Positions 16,743-25,400 of a stretch of DNA of 64,000 bases are shown piece by piece. Both the position numbers and the translations under genes were made by a program. The stretch's first letter is position 1, and the number at the start of each line of letters is the position of its first letter. The notes under the pieces were generated by a model. That model saw nothing but the letters and a program-made list of their open reading frames with translations, was not told where the DNA came from and ran no database searches. Origin of the DNA: Phormidium tenue FACHB-886 (GTDB taxonomy: Bacteria; Cyanobacteriota; Cyanobacteriia; Elainellales; Elainellaceae); the NCBI RefSeq assembly GCF_014764505.1, contig NZ_JACXWX010000023.1, positions 1 through 64,000 on the forward strand, in the 5' to 3' direction.

Positions 16743-17606
16743 TTAAATAAAGTTTACGTCCTGTAACGTCGTTGAACCTGTTGGACTAGTCGTATTCAGA
16801 ACTACAGCCAGAATGCTTTGATCGCGTCTCGATCGAATTAAGGTAGCATCCACACTGCCGCTTCGATCCGAATCGAATGGTTCTAGCACCAGGTTGTTAA
16901 ACAGCAATCCTCTAGGCAGCTTTAACTTATCCCCTTGAGCTGCTCTAAAGTCGGTCACAACGTCAGCGACAGCAGGATCATCTACGCTATAGAGCCTGAA
17001 CCTGTCGGCTCCGGCACCGCCCGTCAGCATGTCCTTGCCAAAGTCCCCAACTAGAACATCCGCCCCGCTGCCACCCTGCAAAATATCATTGCCTTGACCG
17101 CCTTCCAGCAGGTCATTGCCTTGTGCTCCAAGAAGTTGATCGTCTCCACTTCCGCCAGTTAAACTATCGTTGCCTTGACCGCCCCCCAGTATGTCATCGC
17201 CGCCTCTGCCGGATAGCCGATCGTCACCTCGAGCGCCTTCAATCCGCTCATGTCTTTTGCCTCCCCGAATGCGATCGCTGCGCAATGTTCCCCTCAAGAG
17301 CTTATTTCCGAAAGGAATTGGTTCAGCCGTGATGGCAGGGGCTGTGACAACTGGGGTGGTATTGGCAGGGGCTGCGACTGTTGCTGTAGTAGTTGCTCCG
17401 TTCGGAGTAGCTATAGCAGATGCGCTCCCGCTGCTAGAAGTTGCTCCAGGGGTAAAGATTGACTCATTGCTGCTGCTATTTCCACCAGTTGGTGAGGTGG
17501 CGCTCGCACTGCTGCTGCTGCCTGCACCCGTGCTATTTACAAATGAGCTAGAACTGCTGGAGCTACTACTGGTGGAAGGAAGATCAAATAAGCTGAGTTT
17601 GAGCAT
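16743..17606 (-). CDS. RTX-type calcium-binding repeat protein
   Basis: This 287-residue protein has three parts. An N-terminal low-complexity Ser/Thr/Ala/Gly region (about 10-95) comes first. A block of GGxGxDxLx nonapeptides follows (about 105-200, e.g. GRGGDDILGG, GGSGDDQLLG, GGQGNDILQG). A C-terminal beta-rich tail (RFRLYSVDDPAVADVVTDF) resembles the end of many type I secreted proteins. RTX repeats fold on calcium outside the cell, and such proteins leave through an ABC/HlyD/TolC channel. The HlyD and ABC genes in the same cluster are obvious candidates. The N-terminus lacks the ISDL leader and has no signal peptide. Confidence 0.85.
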   Translation of the reverse strand: MLKLSLFDLPSTSSSSSSSSSFVNSTGAGSSSSASATSPTGGNSSSNESIFTPGATSSSGSASAIATPNGATTTATVAAPANTTPVVTAPAITAEPIPFGNKLLRGTLRSDRIRGGKRHERIEGARGDDRLSGRGGDDILGGGQGNDSLTGGSGDDQLLGAQGNDLLEGGQGNDILQGGSGADVLVGDFGKDMLTGGAGADRFRLYSVDDPAVADVVTDFRAAQGDKLKLPRGLLFNNLVLEPFDSDRSGSVDATLIRSRRDQSILAVVLNTTSPTGSTTLQDVNFI

Positions 17607-17712
17607 CGTAACTCGCCTCCTAGGGCTTTCAGCTCACATGTTCAAATGGTGATTAGAGTTAGTCAGGCGGAACTCCTCAGATATGCTGGCTCTTCATTTA
17701 AGCCTACTCGCA

Positions 17713-18027
17713 TTAAGGAGACCCGCTGGAGAACGAAATGGAGGTACTGCTAGACCAAGCCCGTTGGCTACTATAACCAGTGCGAGCGTAAGCGCTGGCT
17801 GTGGCATCAGCATAAGCAAAGGAAAAATTATTAGAGAACTCAACGACAGCAAGAGTTTGTGTGTTGGTGTGAGTCGTTGTACCGAGGGCAAGGGCAGCTG
17901 CATTCGCATTACTAAACCCCCATCCCGTGGAAGTGGAAGTGACGGCAGAAGCGTAACCAGCAACGATACTGGCTTTTTCTACAAAGTCTTCCAGGTAGCT
18001 TAAATCTGAAATTATTAGTTGATTCAT
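17713..18027 (-). CDS. Double-glycine-type leader peptide 1
   Basis: This 104-residue secreted-peptide candidate has a leader that reads LIISDLSYLE and ends in AG at the conserved distance (15 residues after DL). The core (about residues 25-104) is rich in Ala, Ser and Thr with aromatic residues (GWGF, FSFAYADA, RAWSS) and has no Cys. The ribosome-binding site is weak. Together with three neighbours and the HetP-like tail it forms a family defined by the leader motif. No modifying enzyme is encoded nearby, so an unmodified exported peptide is the simplest reading. Confidence 0.7.
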   Translation of the reverse strand: MNQLIISDLSYLEDFVEKASIVAGYASAVTSTSTGWGFSNANAAALALGTTTHTNTQTLAVVEFSNNFSFAYADATASAYARTGYSSQRAWSSSTSISFSSGSP

Positions 18028-18164
18028 AGTACAAACCTGTCCAAAAAATTATCAGATGCCTTAAGAAGACTTTGTGTATTGCGCTTCGTGTTCAAGTGAA
18101 AGGTGGTTCTGGTTGTTACACAATTGAACATCACTATGTTGTGTCACATATTGAAGGAAATGAA

Positions 18165-18203
18165 AACCACTGAAAACTCTTTTCTATTGAGTTTTCAGTG
18201 GTT
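18165..18203 (-). terminator. Hairpin terminator between leader peptides 1 and 2
   Basis: A perfect 15-base stem (GAGTTTTCAGTGGTT 18189-18203 with AACCACTGAAAACTC 18165-18179) has a short loop. On the minus strand it is followed by TTCATTTCC. It would stop or reduce transcription from peptide 2 into peptide 1. Confidence 0.6.
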
Positions 18204-18324
18204 CTTGTCTTGTTTGTTAGGGTGAATTGGCAACCTTGAGGCTATTTTTAGAGACGCTCTAAAACAGCATTTAAAGGAAATCCTGTCCTTAACAAACTGC
18301 TTGCACAACTATCGTGACAGCTGA

Positions 18325-18654
18325 TTAGTGAAAGATAGGATTAATCACAGCAGCAGAGGTGCTAGCTGAGAAGGAACTGCCACCGAGTGCTGTTACAGCC
18401 AAAGTGTCAGCCTTAGTGAAAGAGTAGGTGGGAACGTAGTAGGGTTTTCCTTCGGTGGGGTTAATCGCATCAGCTTTAGCGCCAGCAGCAGCACTGTTGC
18501 TGTAGGTCTTCGGCGAGTTAACGTTAGTGTAGAAGCTGTTGTTCGAGTTGAAGTTTATACCTACGTAGTCGTTCTGATAATAGGTGTATGTGCCGCCTTC
18601 GATGCTGATAGACCGAGAAATAACTTCCATGTGATTCAGGTCAGAGATAATCAT
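18325..18654 (-). CDS. Double-glycine-type leader peptide 2
   Basis: This 109-residue protein has the leader MIISDLNHMEVISRS...EGG, with GG at residues 20-21. Cleavage there would release an 88-residue core starting TYTYYQND. The core is rich in Asn, Tyr, Ser and Ala and has no Cys. AAGGAG lies at a good distance before ATG. A HlyD/C39-type exporter encoded upstream would recognise the leader and cut after GG. The start is fixed by the leader register shared with the other family members. Confidence 0.8.
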   Translation of the reverse strand: MIISDLNHMEVISRSISIEGGTYTYYQNDYVGINFNSNNSFYTNVNSPKTYSNSAAAGAKADAINPTEGKPYYVPTYSFTKADTLAVTALGGSSFSASTSAAVINPIFH

Positions 18655-18876
18655 CTTTTTCTCCTTGAATTAGGAATTTACTCTAAAACAGCTCTGTTAA
18701 AGCTGTTAAATATAAGATAGATAATTTGAACTAGATCTGGTTGCCATTCTGGCATGTTTATTGATCGTTAATTGATGAAAGTTAGGACAAAAATTCTGTT
18801 TGAACTTCTATTTATTTTGTAGAAATAGATGAATTGCTGCATTAAAGAAAGCGAAGATTTTAGCTCAATTAATCAT

Positions 18877-18918
18877 AAAAGGGACGTAGTGATTGTCTCT
18901 CCAACTCAACCACGTCCC
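18877..18918 (-). terminator. Terminator after leader peptide 3
   Basis: On the minus strand GGGACGTGGT (18918-18909) pairs with ACTACGTCCC (18890-18881), one mismatch, followed by TTTTATG. The rest of the 18655-19020 gap is AT-rich leader sequence for peptide 2, with no gene. Confidence 0.6.
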
Positions 18919-19020
18919 TCCATGTTTTAGTAAATGATGAAGCAGCGATTAGGCGCTGCTGATTTTCTCTAGTCTGTTCTGATAGTAGATAACCAACGTC
19001 AATCAACAGAGTGTTTTGAG

Positions 19021-19245
19021 CTATTTGGATGGAGGAGGGGTATAGGCAATTGCCAATGCACCGCCAATACCGATCGCAATCGAGCTGCCGTTGGGAAAAA
19101 CTTTGGCAAACGTTGTAGTATTTCCCCAAGTTCTAGTAAAATGCCCTTCAGCCCATGCCCATACGCCCACAAAAGCGCCAGCGCTACCCTCGATTACGTC
19201 TACATCAGCTGTAGGTTCCAAATATTCCAAATCAGAAATCACCAT
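19021..19245 (-). CDS. Double-glycine-type leader peptide 3
   Basis: This 74-residue protein has the leader MVISDLEYLEPTADVDVIEGS, followed by AG. The GS sits exactly where the other members have GG, so either GS or the following AG may be cut. The core (about 53 residues) contains GVWAWAEGHF and a glycine-rich hydrophobic end (AIGIGGALAIAY), reminiscent of membrane-active peptides. TAGGAGA precedes ATG. It starts nine bases after the stop of leader peptide 4, so the two are co-transcribed and probably coupled. Confidence 0.75.
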   Translation of the reverse strand: MVISDLEYLEPTADVDVIEGSAGAFVGVWAWAEGHFTRTWGNTTTFAKVFPNGSSIAIGIGGALAIAYTPPPSK

Positions 19246-19254
19246 AATCGTCTC

Positions 19255-19590
19255 CTAAACGACAGCTTTAGGCAAAAAACCTAACGAACTAGAAGTGAAA
19301 GAGAATACGCCATAATGCGGCGATTCATCTGTTGAGAACCACGAAGACTTAATAACTCCATTAGTGCTTTCAAGCTTGTAAATAGATTGCAAATTTGGCG
19401 CGCCCTCAAGCAAAACAGAAAAACCAGTAGGTACATCAGCCAGCGTAGTCGTGAAAAGCTCTTGATCGCCAAACTTTAAAGAGATGACACCCTTGTCAAG
19501 CTTTAGAGAGAAGATGTCACCTTGAGCTCCACCCAAAAGATTGGGGGATTTAGGCATTGCGTCTAAGTACTCTAAATCAGAGATGAGCAT
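19255..19590 (-). CDS. Double-glycine-type leader peptide 4
   Basis: This 111-residue protein has the leader MLISDLEYLDAMPKSPNLLGG. Cleavage after GG (20-21) leaves a 90-residue core beginning AQGDIFSLKLDKG with beta-type alternation, unlike the Ser/Ala-rich cores of its neighbours. It has no Cys. GAGAGGAAAA precedes ATG. It is the first peptide gene after the HetP-like gene, from which it is separated by a hairpin. Confidence 0.75.
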   Translation of the reverse strand: MLISDLEYLDAMPKSPNLLGGAQGDIFSLKLDKGVISLKFGDQELFTTTLADVPTGFSVLLEGAPNLQSIYKLESTNGVIKSSWFSTDESPHYGVFSFTSSSLGFLPKAVV

Positions 19591-19691
19591 ATAAGTTTTC
19601 CTCTCGTTCTTTGTTCAAAATAACTGAACTTAAAGGACTTTAGCTGCCAAAATGGCAAGTTATTAGAAGTACTAAAACACCTGTAAGAAAT

Positions 19692-19715
19692 ACCTCATTC
19701 CATGCAGAATGAGGT
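19692..19715 (-). terminator. Hairpin after the HetP-like gene
   Basis: ACCTCATTC (minus strand 19715-19707) pairs with GAATGAGGT (19700-19692), a perfect 9-base stem, followed by ATTTCTTAC. The weak T-run suggests attenuation rather than full termination. Confidence 0.45.
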
Positions 19716-19755
19716 AGATGTGGTGAGTCTATGAACTGGCTACATTGCTGTTAAT

Positions 19756-20139
19756 TTAGCTCTTGAAGTCAAGCATGGTTCTAAGGTTAATCAAAAACAG
19801 AGAGCGATTTCCCCCTCTTACGTTAACATGTTGATCCAATGGTTCCAGGTAGCCAAGGTCTTTAATATGGGTTGCATAACCTTGATAGGATAGCTCCTCT
19901 GAAGCCTGAAGCTTTCTAGGATGAGAGCTACATCCTTTGTTCCTATCGTTTTGGCAATTATCTTTCATCAAACGATTGTAGGTTCGGTAAGGAATGTAGT
20001 GTAATGGGTTATATCCTGCAAAACGCAAAATGAGAACACAAGCCCAGGAATATTTTCCTTCAAGAATTGCTTCTACAACTTGAGTAAATTGCTCTGTGGT
20101 CATCACCTTATCTACTTTTTTACTAAAATTTGGGTTCAC
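19756..20139 (-). CDS. HetP-like protein with leader-like C-terminal tail
   Basis: This 127-residue protein has residues 13-60 ([40 protein letters not shown]) that match the HetP family. HetP promotes commitment to heterocyst differentiation in Anabaena, where hetC and hetP are neighbours. After a short linker, residues 91-110 ([20 protein letters not shown]) repeat the leader of the adjacent small peptides in exact register, ending in GG110. A 17-residue tail follows ([17 protein letters not shown]). The listed start is GTG, 8 bases after AGAGGG. ATG 20103, twelve codons later, would still keep the HetP domain. HlyD and HetC-like genes lie directly upstream. HetP family assignment is confident; its role here is not. 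Confidence 0.8.
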   Translation of the reverse strand: MNPNFSKKVDKVMTTEQFTQVVEAILEGKYSWACVLILRFAGYNPLHYIPYRTYNRLMKDNCQNDRNKGCSSHPRKLQASEELSYQGYATHIKDLGYLEPLDQHVNVRGGNRSLFLINLRTMLDFKS

Positions 20140-20206
20140 TGCAATTGCCCTCTGTAAAATACTAAATTCATGAGGAGATACGTAATGAATTACATTACGG
20201 TTCCTC

Positions 20207-21736
20207 CTATAGGCTAATGCCCCCCTTCTGAAGCTGAGTAAATGGATCTAAAAGAACGTCCATAATTCTTCGCTGTCGCACAATAATTTCAGCACTAGCA
20301 GTTTCTCCTGGCTTAAACAAAACAGTCTGCTGATTGTGAGTTACAGCATGGCGATCGAGCGCCACTTCAACCTTGTAGACCGCTCCAAGCTGTTCGTGAA
20401 CTTCGGCATCGGGAGAAATAGAAGTCACCTTGCCCGAAATCATCCCATAGTCCTGATAGGGAAACGCATCAAATTTCATTTGCACTTTCATCCCAGTTTC
20501 AACCAAGCCAGCTTCTCGACTCGGTAAGAGCGCAGAGAGTACAAGCGGAGCTCCGGCCGGTGAAATTTCAGCAATGGTTTGACCTGGTTGAGCTACTTCG
20601 CCAATGTTGCGGATTTTTAGCGCCGTGATTGTGCCTGTCACAGGCGCATGGAGAGCCATTTGTTTGAGCTTTGTTTGGGCTGCTCGTAGCTGTGTCTCGG
20701 TTTCGGTGATTTTAGCTTGAACCTGAGTTGCTTCTAGCTTCAACTGCTGTAATTTCTGTTGAGCTTCTAGAGCGCTCTTCCTTGCCTGCGCCTGTTTTTC
20801 TATCCATCCCGCTTGCAGGCGATCGCTTTCTGCAAACGCTTGCTCTAGATCGCCTTGGCTTTGAGTCATCGCCTGCTGACGCTGACGCAGCACCTGTTCT
20901 ACTTCAAACAGGTGATCCTCTGCAATTGCGCCCTCCATCACTAAAGGCTGTAGTCTTGCCAAACGCGCTTCATAGGCAGCAGATTCAGCTTGGAGCTGAG
21001 GCAATGTCTTTTCATAGGTCGCAGCCTTTGCCTCAGCCTGAGCAATGGCAGCTGCTTGTGCCTGTACTTCAGCCGCAGCGATAGCCTGTCTGGTTTCAGC
21101 TTCTAGGCGAGTTCTGTCGATCAAGCCTTCGGTTTGGATGAGCTGGAGTTGGTAGGCAGCCAAGCTTTGCTCTAGGCGCTCGACCTCCGCCACTGCAAGC
21201 CGATTGTCGAGCTCTGCAATCACCTGACCCGCTTTGACCGATTGACCCTCCCGAACTTTGATTTGAGCAATTTCGCTTTGGGTTACAGGTTGAATTTTAT
21301 AAACTTCTCCTTGCGGGACTAACCGCCCTTGAGCGCGGCTGACTTCATGAATCTGCCCAAACCAAGCCCAAGCCCCTAAAATGCAGCAGAAGGCAAACCC
21401 GCCCATGACTAGGTTTCGAGGCAGGGCAGAAGGCGGCTGATCCAGGATCGTTTGGAGAGATGTGCTCCAGTAAGCAGGCAAAGTTTTAGGTGAGGCAGGG
21501 GCAGCACTGGATTGGGGGCAAGCCACCTCTAGCGTTCTCTCGACGGCTTTTTCTGGTGGTTTCTCAGCCGAAACAATCCCTCCATATATTGCACCTGCTC
21601 TGTTGCTCCAGAGTGGCTCCAGAAAAGGTTCTGTTTCTAAATCCTGAATGACGAACTGATGAGATAAAGCATTGGAGGGGTGATTTTCCGAAGGGAGAGG
21701 AATTGAAGCACTCGCTTGATGATTAGACTGTTGCAT
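20207..21736 (-). CDS. HlyD-family membrane fusion adaptor
   Basis: This 509-residue periplasmic adaptor belongs to a type I or peptide exporter. A cytoplasmic extension of about 107 residues precedes a single membrane helix (about 108-127). A beta-strand/lipoyl half-motif follows ([23 protein letters not shown] region). Next is a long Ala/Gln-rich coiled coil (about 175-365). The second lipoyl half ([14 protein letters not shown]) and the beta-barrel end ([20 protein letters not shown]) close the protein. It would bridge the HetC-like ABC exporter to an outer-membrane TolC-type channel, which is not encoded here. The gene is 67 bases upstream of the HetP-like gene in the same direction. Confidence 0.9.
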   Translation of the reverse strand: MQQSNHQASASIPLPSENHPSNALSHQFVIQDLETEPFLEPLWSNRAGAIYGGIVSAEKPPEKAVERTLEVACPQSSAAPASPKTLPAYWSTSLQTILDQPPSALPRNLVMGGFAFCCILGAWAWFGQIHEVSRAQGRLVPQGEVYKIQPVTQSEIAQIKVREGQSVKAGQVIAELDNRLAVAEVERLEQSLAAYQLQLIQTEGLIDRTRLEAETRQAIAAAEVQAQAAAIAQAEAKAATYEKTLPQLQAESAAYEARLARLQPLVMEGAIAEDHLFEVEQVLRQRQQAMTQSQGDLEQAFAESDRLQAGWIEKQAQARKSALEAQQKLQQLKLEATQVQAKITETETQLRAAQTKLKQMALHAPVTGTITALKIRNIGEVAQPGQTIAEISPAGAPLVLSALLPSREAGLVETGMKVQMKFDAFPYQDYGMISGKVTSISPDAEVHEQLGAVYKVEVALDRHAVTHNQQTVLFKPGETASAEIIVRQRRIMDVLLDPFTQLQKGGISL

Positions 21737-21948
21737 AGAAGTAACTCAACAGATAAAGATCGAGATCCAGTCGTAGTCCATCTAGTTTGAGAAGAAGTGC
21801 GATCGCAGAGATGCCCCTAAGTGTTGTTCGATTTTTGATGTTTCACAGCGTAGATTGAGTGGTAGCAACACTCAATCTATAAATAAATTTTGATTGCGAT
21901 CGAAGAAAAGATTTGAGAGGTAAGGCAACCGCTGTGGCAGTTGAGAAA

Positions 21949-21977
21949 TCATTTGAGAAATCATTGATTTCTCAAAT
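21949..21977. repeat. 29-bp palindrome in the exporter-adaptor gap
   Basis: CATTTGAGAAATCA (21949-21962) and TGATTTCTCAAATG (21964-21977) are perfect inverted arms around one base. Part of the left arm (TGAGAAATCAT) is repeated just upstream at about 21941. The 744-base gap 21737-22480 between the ABC and HlyD genes otherwise holds only a terminator-like hairpin. The palindrome may be a regulator site for the hlyD-hetP-peptide operon or a structured leader. Confidence 0.5.
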
Positions 21978-22365
21978 GTTGCCTCCGTTATCCCCGTTGC
22001 TTCCGCTATCTATCCACTTCTAACGTTCATTGCAACGTTTCAAACGGTCTTTGGAGTCTACAAAAATAATCACCCAAACAGTTTTATCTAACGAGATTCA
22101 GACGAGCCAGGATCGAAGCGTTATCGCCGTCCTACAGGGATGATAGTATCCTCCTTAGGGCTTGCATTTGATTAAGTTGTCTTACTTATTGATGATAAAA
22201 ATGAATTAAACTTCATTGACTATCCTAGTTCTAATTTATAACGTGAATTGCCAACTTGGCAGGTTTATTCCATCTTTAGCCCCTACTTTGCAAAAGCTTT
22301 AAACTTCAGAATTTTTAACTTTTTCGATTCAGCTGGAGCTTTGCCAAACGCAAATTTTTGTCCAT

Positions 22366-22424
22366 AAAAATGTAGAAGGCAGAGAGTAGGCTTAATGGGT
22401 CTTCTGCCTTCTGCTCTCTGCCTT
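22366..22424 (-). terminator. Terminator of the HetC-like gene
   Basis: On the minus strand AAGGCAGAGAG (22424-22414) pairs with CTCTCTGCCTT (22386-22376) and is followed by CTACATTTTTA. It lies 57 bases after the stop. The HetC-like gene would therefore be transcribed separately from hlyD and the peptides. Confidence 0.55.
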
Positions 22425-22480
22425 TCGTTCTTTAATTAATAATTAGTTGTACTATCAGAAAATTGAGAGGTTTTTCCTTT

Positions 22481-25400
22481 TTAGAGGTCAAGTTGCTGTT
22501 GGGCTAAACGACAATAAAGTCCCTGTATTTTCATCAAGTCCTCATGAGTTCCCTGCTCTACCAAAACTCCTCGATCTAGAACCAAAATGTTGTCTGCATT
22601 GCGGACGGTAGATAGCCGATGAGCAATGACCAGCGTAGTGCGATCGTGGCGAATTTGTGTCAGATTGCGTTGAAACCTGCGCTCAGATTCTGTATCTAGA
22701 GAACTGGTTGCTTCATCTAGAATCAGAATTTGAGGATTGCCTAACAGCGCACGAGCAATAGCAATTCGCTGTCGTTGTCCACCCGAAAGTGCTGAACCTC
22801 GCTCGCCAACCTTGGTGTTATACCCCATCGGGAGCGCTTGAATGAAGGCATGAGCTTCTGCCAGCTTTGCAGCCTCTACAACCTCCTTCAAGCTAAACTC
22901 AGCGCGGTAGAGCGTAATATTCTCTAGAACAGTCCCCGAAAATAAAAAACATTCTTGCGGCACCACACCTAGTTGCGATCGCAATGACTGCAATTGGGCA
23001 CAGCGAAGGTCATGTCCATCCACCAGCACATGCCCTCGATTGGGGTGATATAGCCCTTGCAGCAGCTTGATCAGCGTACTCTTACCAGAACCGCTACGGC
23101 CCACAATGGCAACCGTTTGACCCGGTCGTACCTCAAACGAAACATTTTGCAGCGTATTCTGGGCTTCGTCCTCGCTGTACCGAAACGTGACATCCTCAAA
23201 CCGCACGGCTCCCCCCAGAGACGGGAGAATCAGCAGCGATCGCTGAACAGGTTCTTCAGGGACTGCCTCAAACACATCATTGAGTCTTTCAACGGAGATT
23301 AAAACTTCCTGCAGCTCGTCCCATAGATTGACCAAAGCAATCACTGGACTAATCACATAGCCCATCATCATATTGAACGCTACGAATTGGCCGATCGTGA
23401 GCTGATCCTGAATCACCAGCGTTGCTCCATACCAGAGTAGGGCAGTGCTGCCCAACGAGTTAATTAAGCCGCTTGCCGTCTGTAGCCCAATTCCCAGTTT
23501 TTGTCCTTTGAACTGGACATTCATTTGTCGTGTCAGGTGGTCTTCCCAGCGCCAGCGCAGTTCTCGCTCAGTGGCAGCGGATTTGACAGTCTCAACGCCG
23601 GTCATCATTTCCACAAGCAAGGAATTCTGATCGGCAGCTTCATTAAAAATTTCTCGTGATACTTTTCGCAGCAGAGGAGTAGCTGCTAAGGTGAGGATCA
23701 CAATGGGCGGAATTAGCGCCAGCACCAGCAGGGTTAACCGCCAGTTGTAGTAGAGCATTAGCCCCAGATAGATGAATCCGGTCAAGAAGTTTAACCAGGC
23801 CAGCACGACTTGCCCAATCAGAAACCGCTGAATCTTTTGATTTTCCTGAACTCGCGTCAGGATATCGCCAACTCTACGAGACTCAAAAAACCTGAGGGGC
23901 AAGGTTAAGGTATGGCGGATAAAGCCGCTAATTAACGTTAAATCTAAGCGGTTAGAAAAATAGCTGAGCAAATACTGCCGCACCGACCCCATGCAGATGC
24001 CCCAAACGCTAAAGAGCAGCAAACCCAGCGCAAAGACATTCAGCGTGGACAGGCTTTTCTGAACGACAATTTGATCGAGAATGATTTGGGTGAAGAGGGG
24101 AGTTACCAACCCAAACACCTGAATCAGCAGAGAGACTAAGATGACCTGAACTGCTAGCCCCCGGTAGGGCAGTAGGGCTGCTAAATATCGGGTGAGAGAG
24201 GCTTGTTTAATTTCTGTGTTTTGCAGCCGTTCAGTAGGATCTATTAACAGTGCGTATCCGGTCCAATGGTGTTGAAATTCTTCACGAGACAGCGATCGTC
24301 TTCCCCTCGCTGGATCTGCAAGAATCACTCGTTTTGCCGTCACTTGATAAACAACCACATAGTGATCGCTTTCCCAGTGCGCAATCCAGGGGTTTTTCTG
24401 CTCTGCCAAGCGGTTCAAGCTAGCTCGCACCGGACGAGCACTCAGCCCCAACGTTTCTGCCGCACTCGCCAAGCTCTTTAACGAAGCACCCGATCGCCCC
24501 ACGTTTGCCTGCTCCCGCAGTGCATAGAGTGGAAATTGCTTACCCCAGTAACGGCAAATCATACCTAAACAGGCAGCACCACAATCCGAAGAACTTTGCT
24601 GTTCGATCCAGGGATATCGCTCAAGAAAATCGAGCAGGTGACGGTTGAGTGGCTTCGGAAACACAACTGGATCTGCAGCAGGCTGCGGTTGGGCGGCTTT
24701 GGGCGTAGATAGCAAGGCGTACCCAAGACGCGAAGACTTGAGATTAGAAGATTTAGAACTAACAGTCTCTTTGGGGGTTGGTAAAGCAGGCTGTAGCGGG
24801 CGATCGGCAGAGGTTTGAGTAGATGTCTCTTCCTGCAGGGTGGCTAGCGCAGGAATCAACGCAGTGGCAGAGTGCCAATCTTCGATCGACAGTTTGTAGA
24901 CTGATAAATCGGTTTGCGCTGTCCACAGCGGTGGTACTTCCGCTGGGTAGCCCCAGCTTTCACCGATTTCAGGCAGCTTCAAGTGATTTTGCTGACTCCC
25001 AACTATCCCTCGCCGTAGCCAAAAATGCCCTGTACAATTCGGCATCGATGCCAGATTTGCTCCAGTTGGAATCAGCTGTTGGCTGAGGAGACTCACAAAT
25101 TGCTTGAGCTGGAGGCTGGGTAGCGATCGCAAAGCCGTAACGGTCTTGAAGAAAATCAGGCGCTGTCGCTGTTCAGTTTGCTGCTGCAGCAATTCACGCA
25201 GAGGTAAAGAATGATTGAGCCAGTTAGCAACCTTATCAGCAGGAAGCCGAGCAACTTGGACTGTGCCAGCGGCAACAGCTCGATAGGGCAGTGGTGCCGC
25301 TTCAAATAGGGAATCTGCCCCAAATGTTTCGTTTGCTTCTAGCAGTAAAGCAGTTGTTTCTCGCGGCTGGTCGCTCCTGCAGCAAAGCAACCGCACTCGC

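Noticed and set aside
17191-17652. A 153-codon plus-strand frame opposite the RTX gene.
   Set aside because: It is the complement of Ser/Ala-rich codons giving Leu/Ala/Val runs; the RTX repeats on the minus strand are unmistakable.
18869-19129. An 86-codon minus-strand frame overlapping leader peptide 3.
   Set aside because: Peptide 3 has the conserved leader, a good ribosome-binding site and the terminator after it; the longer frame runs through that terminator.
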